Shown here one piece after another: positions 8,488-16,941 of a stretch of 64,000 nucleotides of DNA (its first letter is position 1; every line of letters begins with the position of its first letter). The position numbers were made by a program, and so were the translations under genes. A model generated the notes under the pieces. It was not told the DNA's origin, searched no databases, and saw only the letters and a program-made list of their open reading frames with translations. This stretch comes from Methylotenera_A sp046594885. GTDB taxonomy: Bacteria; Pseudomonadota; Gammaproteobacteria; Burkholderiales; Methylophilaceae. The DNA is taken from contig JBKJRD010000014.1 of NCBI GenBank assembly GCA_046594885.1, positions 34,272 through 98,271 of the forward strand, in the 5' to 3' direction.

Positions 8488-9140
8488 TATTTCACTACTA
8501 ATCTTGCTTTCGCTGCGCTTTCAGCAGCAAAAATACTCAATTTTTTCAGTACATTATCCACTGCCAAATTCGCTGCATTGACGCCGCCAATCGGGTTGTC
8601 GCTGGCGGCCATTACTTTTTCGTCGAATTCTTGTGAATCGATTATTTTGCCTGTAGCACTATCAATCACAACCACACGTAACGTAAAGCGCACAACGCTG
8701 GGCTGTTGTTCAAACAGTTGCACCAAACGAATCACTTCTGCTTCTAATCTTAAATCGGTTTTAACGGCGCCTAATTTTGGAATCACAGCGCTAAATTGCC
8801 CTGAATTTTTAATTGCCGAAATCATCAGCGGTTGCAACATGTTCGCTGGCGTATCCACCCATTCATTGCGCGCAAAGTATTCTAGCTGATGCGGTGAACG
8901 CGTATACATCATGCGGCGCGTGTCATATCCAGCAGCAGCTGTGGGCGTGTTAACAATCAACGTAGGCAAGGTTTTATCAGTGGTTAAAAGTTTATTTTGT
9001 TGCGTGTTCGTTGACAATTCACTCAATGAGAAATAAGTGGTTTGCACCGATTGCTTCTTAAGTAAGCCCGAGCAAGCGGATATTGACGACAAAGCCAACA
9101 GCAAAAACAAAGTTAACCATTTATTTGACATCATATTCAT
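8487..9140 (-). CDS. ABC-type transport auxiliary lipoprotein, PqiC-like
   Basis: The 217-aa precursor has a lipoprotein signal with lipobox SISAC (Cys23). The mature part matches the PqiC/DUF330-type auxiliary lipoprotein pattern: YFSLSEL near the start, LIVNTPTAAAGYDTRRMMYTR, then a beta-rich domain and EFDEKV. Such lipoproteins sit at the outer membrane and partner MCE transporters. The start overlaps the MCE gene stop by 4 bp (ATGA), indicating translational coupling. It is the last gene of the operon. Confidence 0.88.
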   Translation of the reverse strand: MNMMSNKWLTLFLLLALSSISACSGLLKKQSVQTTYFSLSELSTNTQQNKLLTTDKTLPTLIVNTPTAAAGYDTRRMMYTRSPHQLEYFARNEWVDTPANMLQPLMISAIKNSGQFSAVIPKLGAVKTDLRLEAEVIRLVQLFEQQPSVVRFTLRVVVIDSATGKIIDSQEFDEKVMAASDNPIGGVNAANLAVDNVLKKLSIFAAESAAKARLVVK

Positions 9141-10132
9141 CGCGATGGGCTTTCAGAAGATTCACCAGGACCGTCAGGCACGGGCGTTTTGCCGCGTAAC
9201 AAGCTGGCTGGATCGCGTTCGGTTTGTTCACTTAAGCGTTTTAGCGAAGCGGATAGCGCGTTTAATTCACTTAATAAGCGTTGCACTTCTGGCAAGGTTT
9301 CTTGCGTATAGCGCTCTATATTTGCGCCAACCGATTCTACGGTTTTGCCCGCACTGGTGCTGGCTGTTGCTGCCGCACTGCCAGCTTTTTCAATAGCAAT
9401 TGCACTGCGGTTAATCTGCTCAATGGTCACACTAAGTTGATCCATGACCGGCGCGATTTTATTCAGCAGCGGGTTCAATTTTTCACTCGCGCGTGCGGTG
9501 TTATCGGCGGTGCGGGCTACATTCACAATGCTGGCATCAATCAACATTTTGCGTTCAGCAATGGTTTTTGAAATGATAGCGATATCGGCCAATGTGCTTT
9601 TAAATGCCTGCTTATTTTCTGCACTTAATAAAGAATCAATGGTGCTAGAAGTATTATCCAATTTAGCCAATACGGTGGTGAGCACATTTTCTAGGCGTGT
9701 ACTAAGCGATGGTTTAGTTTGAATCACTGGATATTTTTCATCACCAGTAGCAAGCAAGGGCGGCGCTGTGCTTGCGCCACCATCTAATTCTACATAAGCA
9801 ATGCCAGTTAAACCTTGTGTTTTTAACACGGCAAAAGTATCCACTTTAATGGGCGTGCCTGTTTCTATCGCCAACATAATTCTGACAATCTCGGGGTTAC
9901 TAGTATCGAGTTGAATATCTTTGACTTTACCCACATCCACACCGTGATATTTGACAGGCGCGTTTAGGTTAAGTCCCGCAACAGATTCTTCTACAATAGC
10001 TAAATACAAATCGTATTGTTTTTGTAGCGCGCCGCCAGATGCCAACCATAAAATGGTCGCAATCAGTATCGCGCCTAATAACAGTACAAAAGCACCAACA
10101 ACTGCATAATTTACCTTGGTTTCGATGATCAA
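9137..10132 (-). CDS. MCE (MlaD-like) family protein
   Basis: The protein has one N-terminal TM helix (residues about 8-31), an MCE domain at about 38-118 (VEESVAGLNLNAPVKYHGVDVGKV, later LTGIAYVEL), and then a long helical or coiled-coil region to the proline/serine-rich tail. At 331 aa it is longer than E. coli MlaD (183 aa). MCE domains form hexameric rings that carry lipids across the periplasm. Its neighbours are the ATPase, the permease and the lipoprotein of the same system. Confidence 0.92.
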   Translation of the reverse strand: MIIETKVNYAVVGAFVLLLGAILIATILWLASGGALQKQYDLYLAIVEESVAGLNLNAPVKYHGVDVGKVKDIQLDTSNPEIVRIMLAIETGTPIKVDTFAVLKTQGLTGIAYVELDGGASTAPPLLATGDEKYPVIQTKPSLSTRLENVLTTVLAKLDNTSSTIDSLLSAENKQAFKSTLADIAIISKTIAERKMLIDASIVNVARTADNTARASEKLNPLLNKIAPVMDQLSVTIEQINRSAIAIEKAGSAAATASTSAGKTVESVGANIERYTQETLPEVQRLLSELNALSASLKRLSEQTERDPASLLRGKTPVPDGPGESSESPSR

Positions 10133-10175
10133 TCCTTAATCAGTTAACAATAAATAAAAGTGAATTTTAGCCTAA

Positions 10176-10991
10176 TTACGCCGTTTTTTTACTGGTGCCT
10201 TGAGCGTGGGCTAATCGACTGCGCGGCCCATCAAAAAAAGCTTTAACCATCGGATTATCGCTTTTAGATAGTGCGAGCATCGAATCCACCGCTTGCACTT
10301 TGCCATCGCCCAATACTGCCACGCGGTCGGTCACTTGCCACAACAAATCCAAATCATGCGTAATAATCACAATGGTTAAGCCAAACTGGTCGCGCAATTG
10401 TAAAACCAATTCATCTACGCCTGCCGCGCTCACTGGGTCTAAGCCAGCAGTCGGTTCGTCTAAAAATAATAATTCTGGCTCAAGCGCCATCGCACGTGCC
10501 AGCGATGCGCGTTTAATCATGCCGCCACTGAGTTCTGATGGATATTGCTGGCTGGCTTCTATTTTTAAACCTGTCATGGCTAATTTAATTGCAGCAATTT
10601 CATCAATTAAGTTTTCCGATAAATCGGTATGTTCGCGCAAAGGCAAGCCCACGTTCTCTTTCACTGTAAGCGAACCGAATAAACCACCATGTTGAAACAT
10701 GACACCCCAGCGTTTACGCAAACTTAACGCCTGTTTTTCGTTAATATCTTTTAGCTCAGTGCCCAGCATGCGAATCGAGCCACTGTTGGGTTGATGCAGC
10801 AAAATCATCTCGCGTAATAAGGTTGATTTACCAGAGCCACTGCCACCAATAATGGCAAAAATTTCCGCTCGGCGCACTTCCAAGTTAATATCGCTATGCA
10901 CAATTTTTTCGCCAAAACGAGTAGAAACGTTGCATAGTTCAATGACAATTTCATCAGAATCTGGTGCAGTATTTTTAACTGTTGTTTGCAT
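10176..10991 (-). CDS. MCE-system ABC transporter ATPase (MlaF-like)
   Basis: The 271-aa cytosolic ATPase has Walker A GGSGSGKST (residues 49-57), signature LSGGMIKRASLARA, Walker B LLFLDEPTAGLDP and switch His in IITHD. The SGGM(I/A)KR signature is typical of the MlaF/Ttg2A branch. It energises lipid movement through the MlaE-like permease, whose gene ends 9 bp upstream. Confidence 0.93.
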   Translation of the reverse strand: MQTTVKNTAPDSDEIVIELCNVSTRFGEKIVHSDINLEVRRAEIFAIIGGSGSGKSTLLREMILLHQPNSGSIRMLGTELKDINEKQALSLRKRWGVMFQHGGLFGSLTVKENVGLPLREHTDLSENLIDEIAAIKLAMTGLKIEASQQYPSELSGGMIKRASLARAMALEPELLFLDEPTAGLDPVSAAGVDELVLQLRDQFGLTIVIITHDLDLLWQVTDRVAVLGDGKVQAVDSMLALSKSDNPMVKAFFDGPRSRLAHAQGTSKKTA

Positions 10992-11000
10992 GTTAAGTCG

Positions 11001-12164
11001 TTACAGATTGAGTAAGCTAAATGCCACCGAAAATATCGCATCGGCCACAATAACTAAAAAAATGGATTGCACTACACTGCGCGTAGTTTGGCGGCCAACA
11101 CTATCTGCGCCGCCTTTAGTGCGAAAACCTTGATAGCAACCCACCATGGCGATAATGACGGCGAAAATGGGTGCTTTGCCCACGCCAACCATAAACGCGG
11201 TTGGGCTAACGGCTTTGACGAAACGGTCTAAAAACTCTACAAAGCCCACATCTAACTGTTGATAAGCCATTAACATACCACCAAAAACGCCGAGTATATC
11301 GGCAAATACGGTTAACAAAGGCAGCGCGATAAAGAGCGCGATGACTTTTGGAATCACCAGTAATTCTTGCGGATTGATGCCCAGCGTTTGCATGGCGTCA
11401 ATTTCTTCTGTGACCGCCATGGTGCCAATTTGGGCGGCATAAGCAGAGCCTGAACGCCCGGCAATAATAATCGCGGTGATGAGCGGGGCGAATTCGCGCA
11501 ACATCGACAAACCAACTAAATCGGCCACAAAAATATTGGCGCCATATTGTTTTAATTGGCCTGCGCCCTGGTAAGCCACAACCACGCCCAATAAAAATGC
11601 CAATAGTCCGACGATGGGTATTGCATCAAAACCTGCGCTGCGGATATTAAACAAAATGGGTCGCCAGCGAATGCGTTGTGGATCTGCAATACTTTTGGCT
11701 AATGCAATTGCGGTTTCGCCCACAAAACTCAGCGCACCCATTAATTGCTGCGCAAATTGCACGGTATTTTTGCCGATACGCTCAACAAAGTTTGGTTGCG
11801 GATTTAATGCAGATTTGAGGCTATTTTGCGGGTTAAGTATTGAATTATTTGCAGGCGCATCTGCTAATTGCATGCGGATAATATCTAACCTTTTTTGAAA
11901 AACTGGGGTAAGCTGATGCAGCGCTATTACGCTATTTTGTTGCGCACAATCTTGTAATAATTTTTGCAAACACCAAGCGCCTACACTATCTAAACTTTCA
12001 ATTTTGGCACAATTTGCAATGATATCAGCGTTGGCTGGTAGCGCAATCAACGCCAGTTGCTGCTCAGTTGCCGTTAAATATTGCGCATCCCAGCGGCCAG
12101 ATAGCTGCAGCTCTGTAGGGCTAAGCTGCGTAATCGTTGCTGTTTGCTGAGGTTGATGCGACAT
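11001..12164 (-). CDS. MlaE-like permease with fused N-terminal STAS domain
   Basis: Residues about 8-110 look like a STAS domain (alternating strands and helices, with IESLDSVGAWCLQKLL at the position of the conserved STAS loop). Residues about 140-387 form the MlaE permease with five or six TM segments and the family motif TEEIDAMQTLGI facing the ATPase. In the classical Mla system the STAS protein MlaB is separate, so here MlaB and MlaE functions seem joined in one chain. It begins 18 bp after the unknown exported protein gene and is followed by the ATPase gene. Confidence 0.92.
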   Translation of the reverse strand: MSHQPQQTATITQLSPTELQLSGRWDAQYLTATEQQLALIALPANADIIANCAKIESLDSVGAWCLQKLLQDCAQQNSVIALHQLTPVFQKRLDIIRMQLADAPANNSILNPQNSLKSALNPQPNFVERIGKNTVQFAQQLMGALSFVGETAIALAKSIADPQRIRWRPILFNIRSAGFDAIPIVGLLAFLLGVVVAYQGAGQLKQYGANIFVADLVGLSMLREFAPLITAIIIAGRSGSAYAAQIGTMAVTEEIDAMQTLGINPQELLVIPKVIALFIALPLLTVFADILGVFGGMLMAYQQLDVGFVEFLDRFVKAVSPTAFMVGVGKAPIFAVIIAMVGCYQGFRTKGGADSVGRQTTRSVVQSIFLVIVADAIFSVAFSLLNL

Positions 12165-12182
12165 ATTTGTGCTACTGGATAA

Positions 12183-13130
12183 TTACTTAACCATATTTTG
12201 TCGTTGATATTCTTTTCGTTTAATCTGCATATAATCATCGCGTTCCAATTCATGCAATTGCAGCGCGTATTCTTCTGTGCTATCAAACCAGCCTTGCAGT
12301 CTTTTTTCGAGCTGTTTATCAGCAGGTTGATTAAGCGATGCTAGATAAGCGTCGATGGTTAAATAGTAACGCATGGTATTGCGCTCAACTACGCCGCGCA
12401 CGCCTTGAATATAGTCTGGTTGCGCGTTGCTAGCTGCGTTGACCCGCGTAAATCCGACTTTGTCTTTGCCAATTGTAGCCAAATAACCTTTCATGGCAAT
12501 GCGTCCTGCTAAACCAAAAGAATACGCGTAGGTAAAGTGTAAAAAAGTCTGGTTTTTATTGAGCGGCGTGGCTTCTACCACGATGCGATAATCACTGGTA
12601 CCCAACGGGCCTTCATTGGCCTTCAGTTGCACCGAAAAATAGTCAGCCGCAGAGGCTATTTGCTGATAATTAAAGGTAGCTTTATAAGTGTCTGCCAATT
12701 CTTGATCGTCTTTTTTACCTAAATTTAAATGTAGTAAACTGTTATTTTGGCTATTTTCCGCACCACAGTATTTAACATTTAAATGCAAAATCAGCGCATC
12801 ACACCAATGCGCAGGATTATTTAGCGCAACATTCACCATTGAAAATGGATGATCAAGCACTGCGTATATTTCGCCTTTTAACTGCGCTGGCGATTCGGTC
12901 GATTGCAGTACAATTGGACGCTTAAACGGGTTATCCGATAAGGCTTGTGCTAACGATTGATGCTGATTGAGTAATGTGCTTGCCTGAAGATTAGTTTTTG
13001 ATTGCGCATTATCCGCCGCTACAGCATTGGCATCAATTAACAATAAAGCCAACAAAATGGCGCATATATTGTGCAGGTAGCGATTGAATGTTGGCTGTTT
13101 AAGTATAGTTAACCCGTTAAAAATCGTCAT
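12183..13130 (-). CDS. conserved hypothetical exported protein of the MCE operon, 315 aa
   Basis: I place the start at the ATG at 13130 (MTIFNGLTILK), preceded by a good AGGAG at 6-bp spacing. The frame is open further upstream but has no better signal. A signal peptide or anchor lies at about residues 18-36 (LLALLLIDANAVAADNA). The mature part has the segment GEIYAVLDHPFSMVNVAL, a Cys pair (WCDALI...KYCG) and YSFGLAGRIAMKGYLAT near the C-terminus. That layout is compatible with a START/SRPBCC-type lipid-binding fold, but this is only an inference. Its position between a cardiolipin synthase gene and the MCE permease (18-bp gap) suggests a role in phospholipid handling in the periplasm. Confidence 0.75.
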   Translation of the reverse strand: MTIFNGLTILKQPTFNRYLHNICAILLALLLIDANAVAADNAQSKTNLQASTLLNQHQSLAQALSDNPFKRPIVLQSTESPAQLKGEIYAVLDHPFSMVNVALNNPAHWCDALILHLNVKYCGAENSQNNSLLHLNLGKKDDQELADTYKATFNYQQIASAADYFSVQLKANEGPLGTSDYRIVVEATPLNKNQTFLHFTYAYSFGLAGRIAMKGYLATIGKDKVGFTRVNAASNAQPDYIQGVRGVVERNTMRYYLTIDAYLASLNQPADKQLEKRLQGWFDSTEEYALQLHELERDDYMQIKRKEYQRQNMVK

Positions 13131-13200
13131 TTTACTCCTATAAAAAAAGCATTTAAAAATGTCATTTATTGCTATAAAAACGCAATGATTGCACTCAATA

Positions 13201-14637
13201 TTACAAAAGACGCGCCCATAAACGTGCCGCCTTTTCTTTAATGCGCGCACTAATTGGCCGTCTGCGCCAATTATTTAGCGTCATTTGGTGCGATACTTGT
13301 AAATCCTCATAAAACATACGTTGCATTTGATCGCCGAAATCTTGCCCTAATATCACTGCGTTGATTTCTTGGTTATTCACAAAGCTGCGCCAATCCAAAT
13401 TCGTGGAGCCAATAGTTGACCAAACACCATCGATTAACGCTGTTTTGGCATGCAAAATGCCCACTTTATGTTCGTAAATCTGCACACCAGCGCTCAATAG
13501 CTCATCGTAATAAGAGCGTGATGCGTAGAAAACCAAATCCGAATCGGTCTTTTCTGGCAGCAATAATTTAACCGCCACGCCGCGCGCAACGGCGTCTTTT
13601 AAAGTAGTCAATAATTGCGGATCAGGCACAAAGTAAGCATTGGTTAAATAAACCTGGGTCTCTGCACTATTAATGGCTGAAATTAAAGTCGCATAAATCT
13701 GGCTATAGGGCTCATTGGGCGAGCTGCCAATAGCACTAACTACCTCTTTGCCTTGGCTGGTTAAAGTTGGAAAATATTGTTTAGGTGCTAAAGCGTCGCC
13801 TTTTTGCAATGCCCAAGTCGCCATATACATTTTTTGAAACTCAGCGACCACGGGGCCAGTCATTTTTAAATGTGTATCACGCCAAGGCAAGCCTTCGATT
13901 TCTGATTTAGCTGCATTTACTTTAGGCGCCTTCTTTTTAGGGCTGCTTCTTGAGCCGCCAAATGAGCCGCTAGAGCTAGAATATACGCTACTAATGTTAA
14001 TGCCGCCCACAAACGCAATATTGCCATCTATCACCAATAGCTTACGATGGTCGCGCTCATTTAAGTTCCAGCCTTTTCGTAGATTGGCAGGGTTAATCGG
14101 GTTAAATTCCAACACATTGATGCCGGTTGCTCTTAAGGAATCAAAAAATTCTTTTGGCGTGTTGATAGAGCCTACGCTATCGTAAATTAAATTAACTTGT
14201 ACGCCGCTACTTTGTTTTTGCATCAAGCGCACAGCGAACTCATGACCTACTTCGTCATCCTCAAAAATAAAAGTTTCCATATTAATATGGTCTTTTGCGT
14301 TATCAATCGCGCTTAACATCGCAGCATAAGTCGCAGGCCCATCGATTAATAAATCCACTTTATTGCCAACAATCAGTGGGCTACCCGCCACTTCGCTAAT
14401 TAATGCCAAATGCCTGTCAAAAATACTGGTTTCAACACCATCTTTTTGAATGCGGGCAAGAATTTTTTTGCTTTGCTGTGCGCTCATTGGGCCGCGTGCA
14501 TTTTCTAATACTGGCGGCTTCGATGATTGCATCGCCATGTCAGGCACCATAATGGGTATAGAGGTGCAAGCAAACAGTGTTGTAGCGCTTAATACACAAG
14601 CCCACCTAAAAAAACGGGCGATATTTGTTTTTATCAT
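13201..14637 (-). CDS. phospholipase D-type cardiolipin synthase, lipoprotein-like
   Basis: I choose the ATG at 14637 (MIKTNIARFF; 478 aa) because a lipoprotein signal follows at once (TTLFAC, Cys24). The upstream ATG at 14664 adds nine residues before it. Two HKD motifs are present: HRKLLVIDG (His about 197) and HAKTALIDG in the C-terminal half, each followed by a G-S/G-x-N segment. PLD-type cardiolipin synthases join two phosphatidylglycerols, or PG with another phospholipid. A lipidated, exported enzyme resembles the ClsC/YmdC-like group more than ClsA, which has TM helices. A low-complexity Ser/Gly/Lys stretch (SSSSGSFGGSRSSPKKK) interrupts the region after HKD1. It is the first gene of the MCE operon. 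Confidence 0.88.
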   Translation of the reverse strand: MIKTNIARFFRWACVLSATTLFACTSIPIMVPDMAMQSSKPPVLENARGPMSAQQSKKILARIQKDGVETSIFDRHLALISEVAGSPLIVGNKVDLLIDGPATYAAMLSAIDNAKDHINMETFIFEDDEVGHEFAVRLMQKQSSGVQVNLIYDSVGSINTPKEFFDSLRATGINVLEFNPINPANLRKGWNLNERDHRKLLVIDGNIAFVGGINISSVYSSSSGSFGGSRSSPKKKAPKVNAAKSEIEGLPWRDTHLKMTGPVVAEFQKMYMATWALQKGDALAPKQYFPTLTSQGKEVVSAIGSSPNEPYSQIYATLISAINSAETQVYLTNAYFVPDPQLLTTLKDAVARGVAVKLLLPEKTDSDLVFYASRSYYDELLSAGVQIYEHKVGILHAKTALIDGVWSTIGSTNLDWRSFVNNQEINAVILGQDFGDQMQRMFYEDLQVSHQMTLNNWRRRPISARIKEKAARLWARLL

Positions 14638-14946
14638 GGTGCCTAGTATATGAATATCGCGCATTTATGTAACCCAAATAAGCTCAATATAAGCTTTTGG
14701 CAAAATATTAGCTATAAAGAAATAATAATTTAGTACGGAAACGCACACAGCTAAAAAATGACAGTTAATACAGCTGCAATTTTGTGGGCATTTTTTAGCT
14801 TAAACAGTCTATATGTGTGGCTTGATTACTGCTTAGAACCTAACTTTTATTAGCATTTGTGCGCTAGCGAACCGATAGCCAGTTTAACTTTCGGTAATGT
14901 TTGTTTTATTAAATAGAAAGTGATTTGTGATTAAAAGGGGTGAGCG
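14638..14946. other. 309-bp divergent intergenic region
   Basis: It separates the cls-MCE operon (minus strand) from csbD (plus strand) and must hold promoters for both. The only clear element is the palindromic motif at 14732-14749. I see no further gene. Confidence 0.6.
14732..14749 (+). promoter_or_regulatory. palindromic operator-like motif, copy 2 (upstream of csbD)
   Basis: AGTACGGAAACGCACACA has the same arrangement as the copies at 6104, 16418 and 20848 (RTRCG-N4/5-CGYACA). It lies about 197 bp before the CsbD gene and about 100 bp before the divergent cls gene, so it could serve either. Confidence 0.5.
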
Positions 14947-15147
14947 ATGGAATGGAACCAAGTGCGCGAAAATTGGCCGCAATTTCAATATGCTGTTCAG
15001 CATGAATGGAGCAGATTGTTAGATTTTCAATTAGAAGTAATCGCAGGTGATCGCAATCAACTCATTGCAAAAGTGCAGTTGATGTATCAAATCTCTTTAA
15101 CTGAAGCGCAGGCGCAGGTTGCAAATTGGCAGAATTGCAAAACTTAA
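14947..15147 (+). CDS. CsbD family stress protein
   Basis: The 66-aa protein fits the CsbD pattern throughout: a W-x2-(V/I)-x2-NW start (WNQVRENWPQFQ), a central W (HEWSRLLDFQLEVIAG), then GDRNQLIAKVQ and a C-terminal EAQAQVANW. CsbD-like proteins are small and abundant and are induced by general stress; their biochemical role is unknown. The ribosome binding site AGGGGTGAG lies just upstream. It belongs to a plus-strand run of small stress or envelope genes. Confidence 0.85.
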   Translation: MEWNQVRENWPQFQYAVQHEWSRLLDFQLEVIAGDRNQLIAKVQLMYQISLTEAQAQVANWQNCKT

Positions 15148-15231
15148 AGTCTGATGCGCATTTTTATGCGTTTATTTTGTGTTTTTTAGGCATATTTACA
15201 TTTAAAAAACAATTCATGTTTTGTTGAGATA

Positions 15232-15486
15232 GTGATGATGAAAATTTTAAATCGCGCAAAAACGCACTTTATGCAAAAAAGTGAACACGGTACACATCAG
15301 GTTAAATTTGGTAAAGTGAAAGATGTGCAAGCATCAATTGACGATATTTTAGATGGTGAAAACCATCAAAATAAAGTAGACGCGAACAATTTAACTAGTA
15401 ATAAGCAGGTGATGAAAAAGCCAGACATAAACAAACCACGGTCAGGTAAGTTACGCAATATCGTTAAAACACCAGAATCTCATTAA
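15232..15486 (+). CDS. hypothetical small basic protein, 84 aa (or slightly shorter)
   Basis: The frame starts at GTG 15232, but ATG at 15235 or 15238 is equally likely, with GAGAT upstream. The product is hydrophilic and lysine/asparagine-rich, with no signal peptide or membrane segment and no recognised domain. Its location, 85 bp after csbD and before a small membrane protein gene, suggests membership of the same stress-gene run. Support is only moderate because the composition is low in hydrophobic residues. Confidence 0.5.
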   Translation: MMMKILNRAKTHFMQKSEHGTHQVKFGKVKDVQASIDDILDGENHQNKVDANNLTSNKQVMKKPDINKPRSGKLRNIVKTPESH

Positions 15487-15567
15487 GCCTGAATAATATA
15501 AAGTGATATACTCATTTCACTGTTGCATTACTTTATGCGACACAAAACCAGAAAAGGGTGCATCATC

Positions 15568-16065
15568 ATGCATTTAAAATTACGCTATTTGCTGCCCAAT
15601 ATTAAAGTAGCTCATCAAGCAAACGATGCAATGTTATTAGCAAAGGTTGAACCTAGACATGTTAGTTTTTTAGCGAACGAGAATATAGATTTAGGTGATT
15701 TGCAGCCAGCCAGCACGATTGAGGCGACTAATACCTTGCATGAAGGCATGAAAGGCATATTGATGGGCGCTGGGTTGGGGTTGCTTGGTGGTTTATATGT
15801 GCTTTATTTTCCTGTTTGGTTTACGGATTCGCCGGTATGGTTTACTGATGCAAGTTGGTATGTAATATTGGGTGTGACCATGTTACTAGGTGCAGTAGCA
15901 GCAGCATTTGGCGCAGCATTGCTAGGGTTTAATATTCACAATACAGATTTACAGCGCTACCAAAAAAGAATTGATGATGGCGCAATTTTAATGATTGTTT
16001 CAGTGCCGTTTAATCGCGCGAAAGAAATCCGCAAAATAGTTAGCAAGCTACATTTGAAATTTTAA
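15568..16065 (+). CDS. two-TM membrane protein, possibly DUF1269-like, 165 aa
   Basis: I select the ATG at 15568 (MHLKLRYLLPN), preceded by AAAAGGG. The open frame before it begins only at TTG 15523. The N-terminal 65 residues are soluble and include LLAKVEPRHVSFLA. Two Gly/Ala-rich membrane segments follow (about residues 80-100 and 110-140) with a duplicated VWFTDSPVWFTDAS loop between them. A C-terminal cytosolic tail (ILMIVSVPFNRAKEIRKIVSKL) ends the protein. The overall form, an alpha/beta segment around a glycine-zipper hairpin, is seen in uncharacterised stress-related membrane proteins. The exact family is uncertain. Confidence 0.7.
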   Translation: MHLKLRYLLPNIKVAHQANDAMLLAKVEPRHVSFLANENIDLGDLQPASTIEATNTLHEGMKGILMGAGLGLLGGLYVLYFPVWFTDSPVWFTDASWYVILGVTMLLGAVAAAFGAALLGFNIHNTDLQRYQKRIDDGAILMIVSVPFNRAKEIRKIVSKLHLKF

Positions 16066-16491
16066 TGTTTATTAAGCCTAATTGCTGGTTGCAAATTCTT
16101 CATAGCTAACAATTGTTTTGCAGATCAACAATTAATCTGCAAATTTTCAAGCGCTTAGTGGATGGCAAAAAAGTATTATTAGGCTTCTTCACAATCTTTT
16201 TTTTAAGAGTTCTAGTTGTGTTTGATTTGGACACCATCATCAATCACCTTTAACTTAAGGCTATTGCCCATATTAATTAAAATCATGATTTTTGCTGATA
16301 ATGTACGTTAAAACTAGGTAACAATTTATTTAATTTGTTAATCACAACATTCGTTTTAATGACAACTTTTTGCTTAGATATGAGTGTTAAGAGTCTAAAT
16401 TTTAACAAGCCATCTTTAGTGCGATAACGTACAGAGTTAATCAGCCTGTAGAGCGTAAAGTTGGGTTCCTACTAATCTAAAGAGATATACC
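16066..16491. other. 426-bp intergenic region before the collagen-like lipoprotein
   Basis: It is AT-rich with no convincing gene. It carries the palindromic operator-like motif (16418-16435) 56 bp before the next start codon. An imperfect inverted repeat near 16125-16160 (TTGCAGAT...AATCTGCAAA) could be a weak terminator for the preceding gene, though it lacks a T run directly behind it. Confidence 0.5.
16418..16435 (+). promoter_or_regulatory. palindromic operator-like motif, copy 3 (upstream of collagen-like lipoprotein)
   Basis: AGTGCGATAACGTACAGA matches copy 1 at 15 of 18 positions. It lies 56 bp before the start of the lipoprotein gene, the usual place for an operator or activator site. 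It is the best-positioned copy in the window. Confidence 0.6.
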
Positions 16492-16719
16492 ATGAATAAA
16501 TTAATGTTAAGTGCTACCGTAATTGCATTATTAACCCTGAGCGCTTGCGACAAGCCAACAGTGGTTAACGTGCCAGCTGAAACTGTTGTAGTGCCAGTTC
16601 CAGGACCAGCAGGCCCTGCAGGCGCAGACGGCGAAGCTGGCCAATCTGGCGCAAAAGGTGAAACAGGTGGTGATACAACCATCATTGTTGCACCAGAAGA
16701 AACACCAACAACACCATAA
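16492..16719 (+). CDS. mini-collagen-like lipoprotein, 75 aa
   Basis: The precursor starts with a lipoprotein signal (lipobox LSAC, Cys19). After a short valine/proline spacer it carries a run of Gly-X-Y triplets: GPAGPAGADGEAGQSGAKG and then ETGG, about eight triplets with proline in X positions. An acidic, proline/threonine-rich tail ends the protein. Bacterial Gly-X-Y tracts can form collagen-type triple helices; eight triplets is near the lower limit. It should be anchored in a membrane by its lipid. DUF3309 and a sorbosone-dehydrogenase-like gene follow on the same strand. Confidence 0.8.
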   Translation: MNKLMLSATVIALLTLSACDKPTVVNVPAETVVVPVPGPAGPAGADGEAGQSGAKGETGGDTTIIVAPEETPTTP

Positions 16720-16782
16720 TAATGGCAGCCTAATTCAGTCATATTTTTATCGTCAATTTTAATTCTGTTCAAGGGGAACATC

Positions 16783-16941
16783 ATGGGTTTAAGTACAATC
16801 GTTATAATTGTGTTGGTTTTAATATTAATAGGTGCATTACCAAGCTGGGGCCACAGTAAAAACTGGGGTTACGGGCCAAGTGGTGGCATCGGTTTAGTAT
16901 TGGTAATATTGATCGTTTTATTATTAATGGGTCGCATATGA
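16783..16941 (+). CDS. DUF3309 family small membrane protein, 52 aa
   Basis: The product is almost entirely two hydrophobic segments around a conserved polar centre. The first is MGLSTIVIIVLVLILIGALP; the centre SWGHSKNWGYGPSGG is the DUF3309 hallmark; the second segment ends LLLMGRI. AAGGGGAA lies 9 bp upstream as ribosome binding site. The stop codon overlaps the next gene start (ATGA, 16938-16941), so the two are translationally coupled. Function is unknown; such genes usually sit among stress genes. Confidence 0.85.
   Translation: MGLSTIVIIVLVLILIGALPSWGHSKNWGYGPSGGIGLVLVILIVLLLMGRI

Noticed and set aside
16081..16436. CRISPR-like or other spaced repeats
   Set aside because: No regularly spaced repeats occur here or elsewhere in the window.
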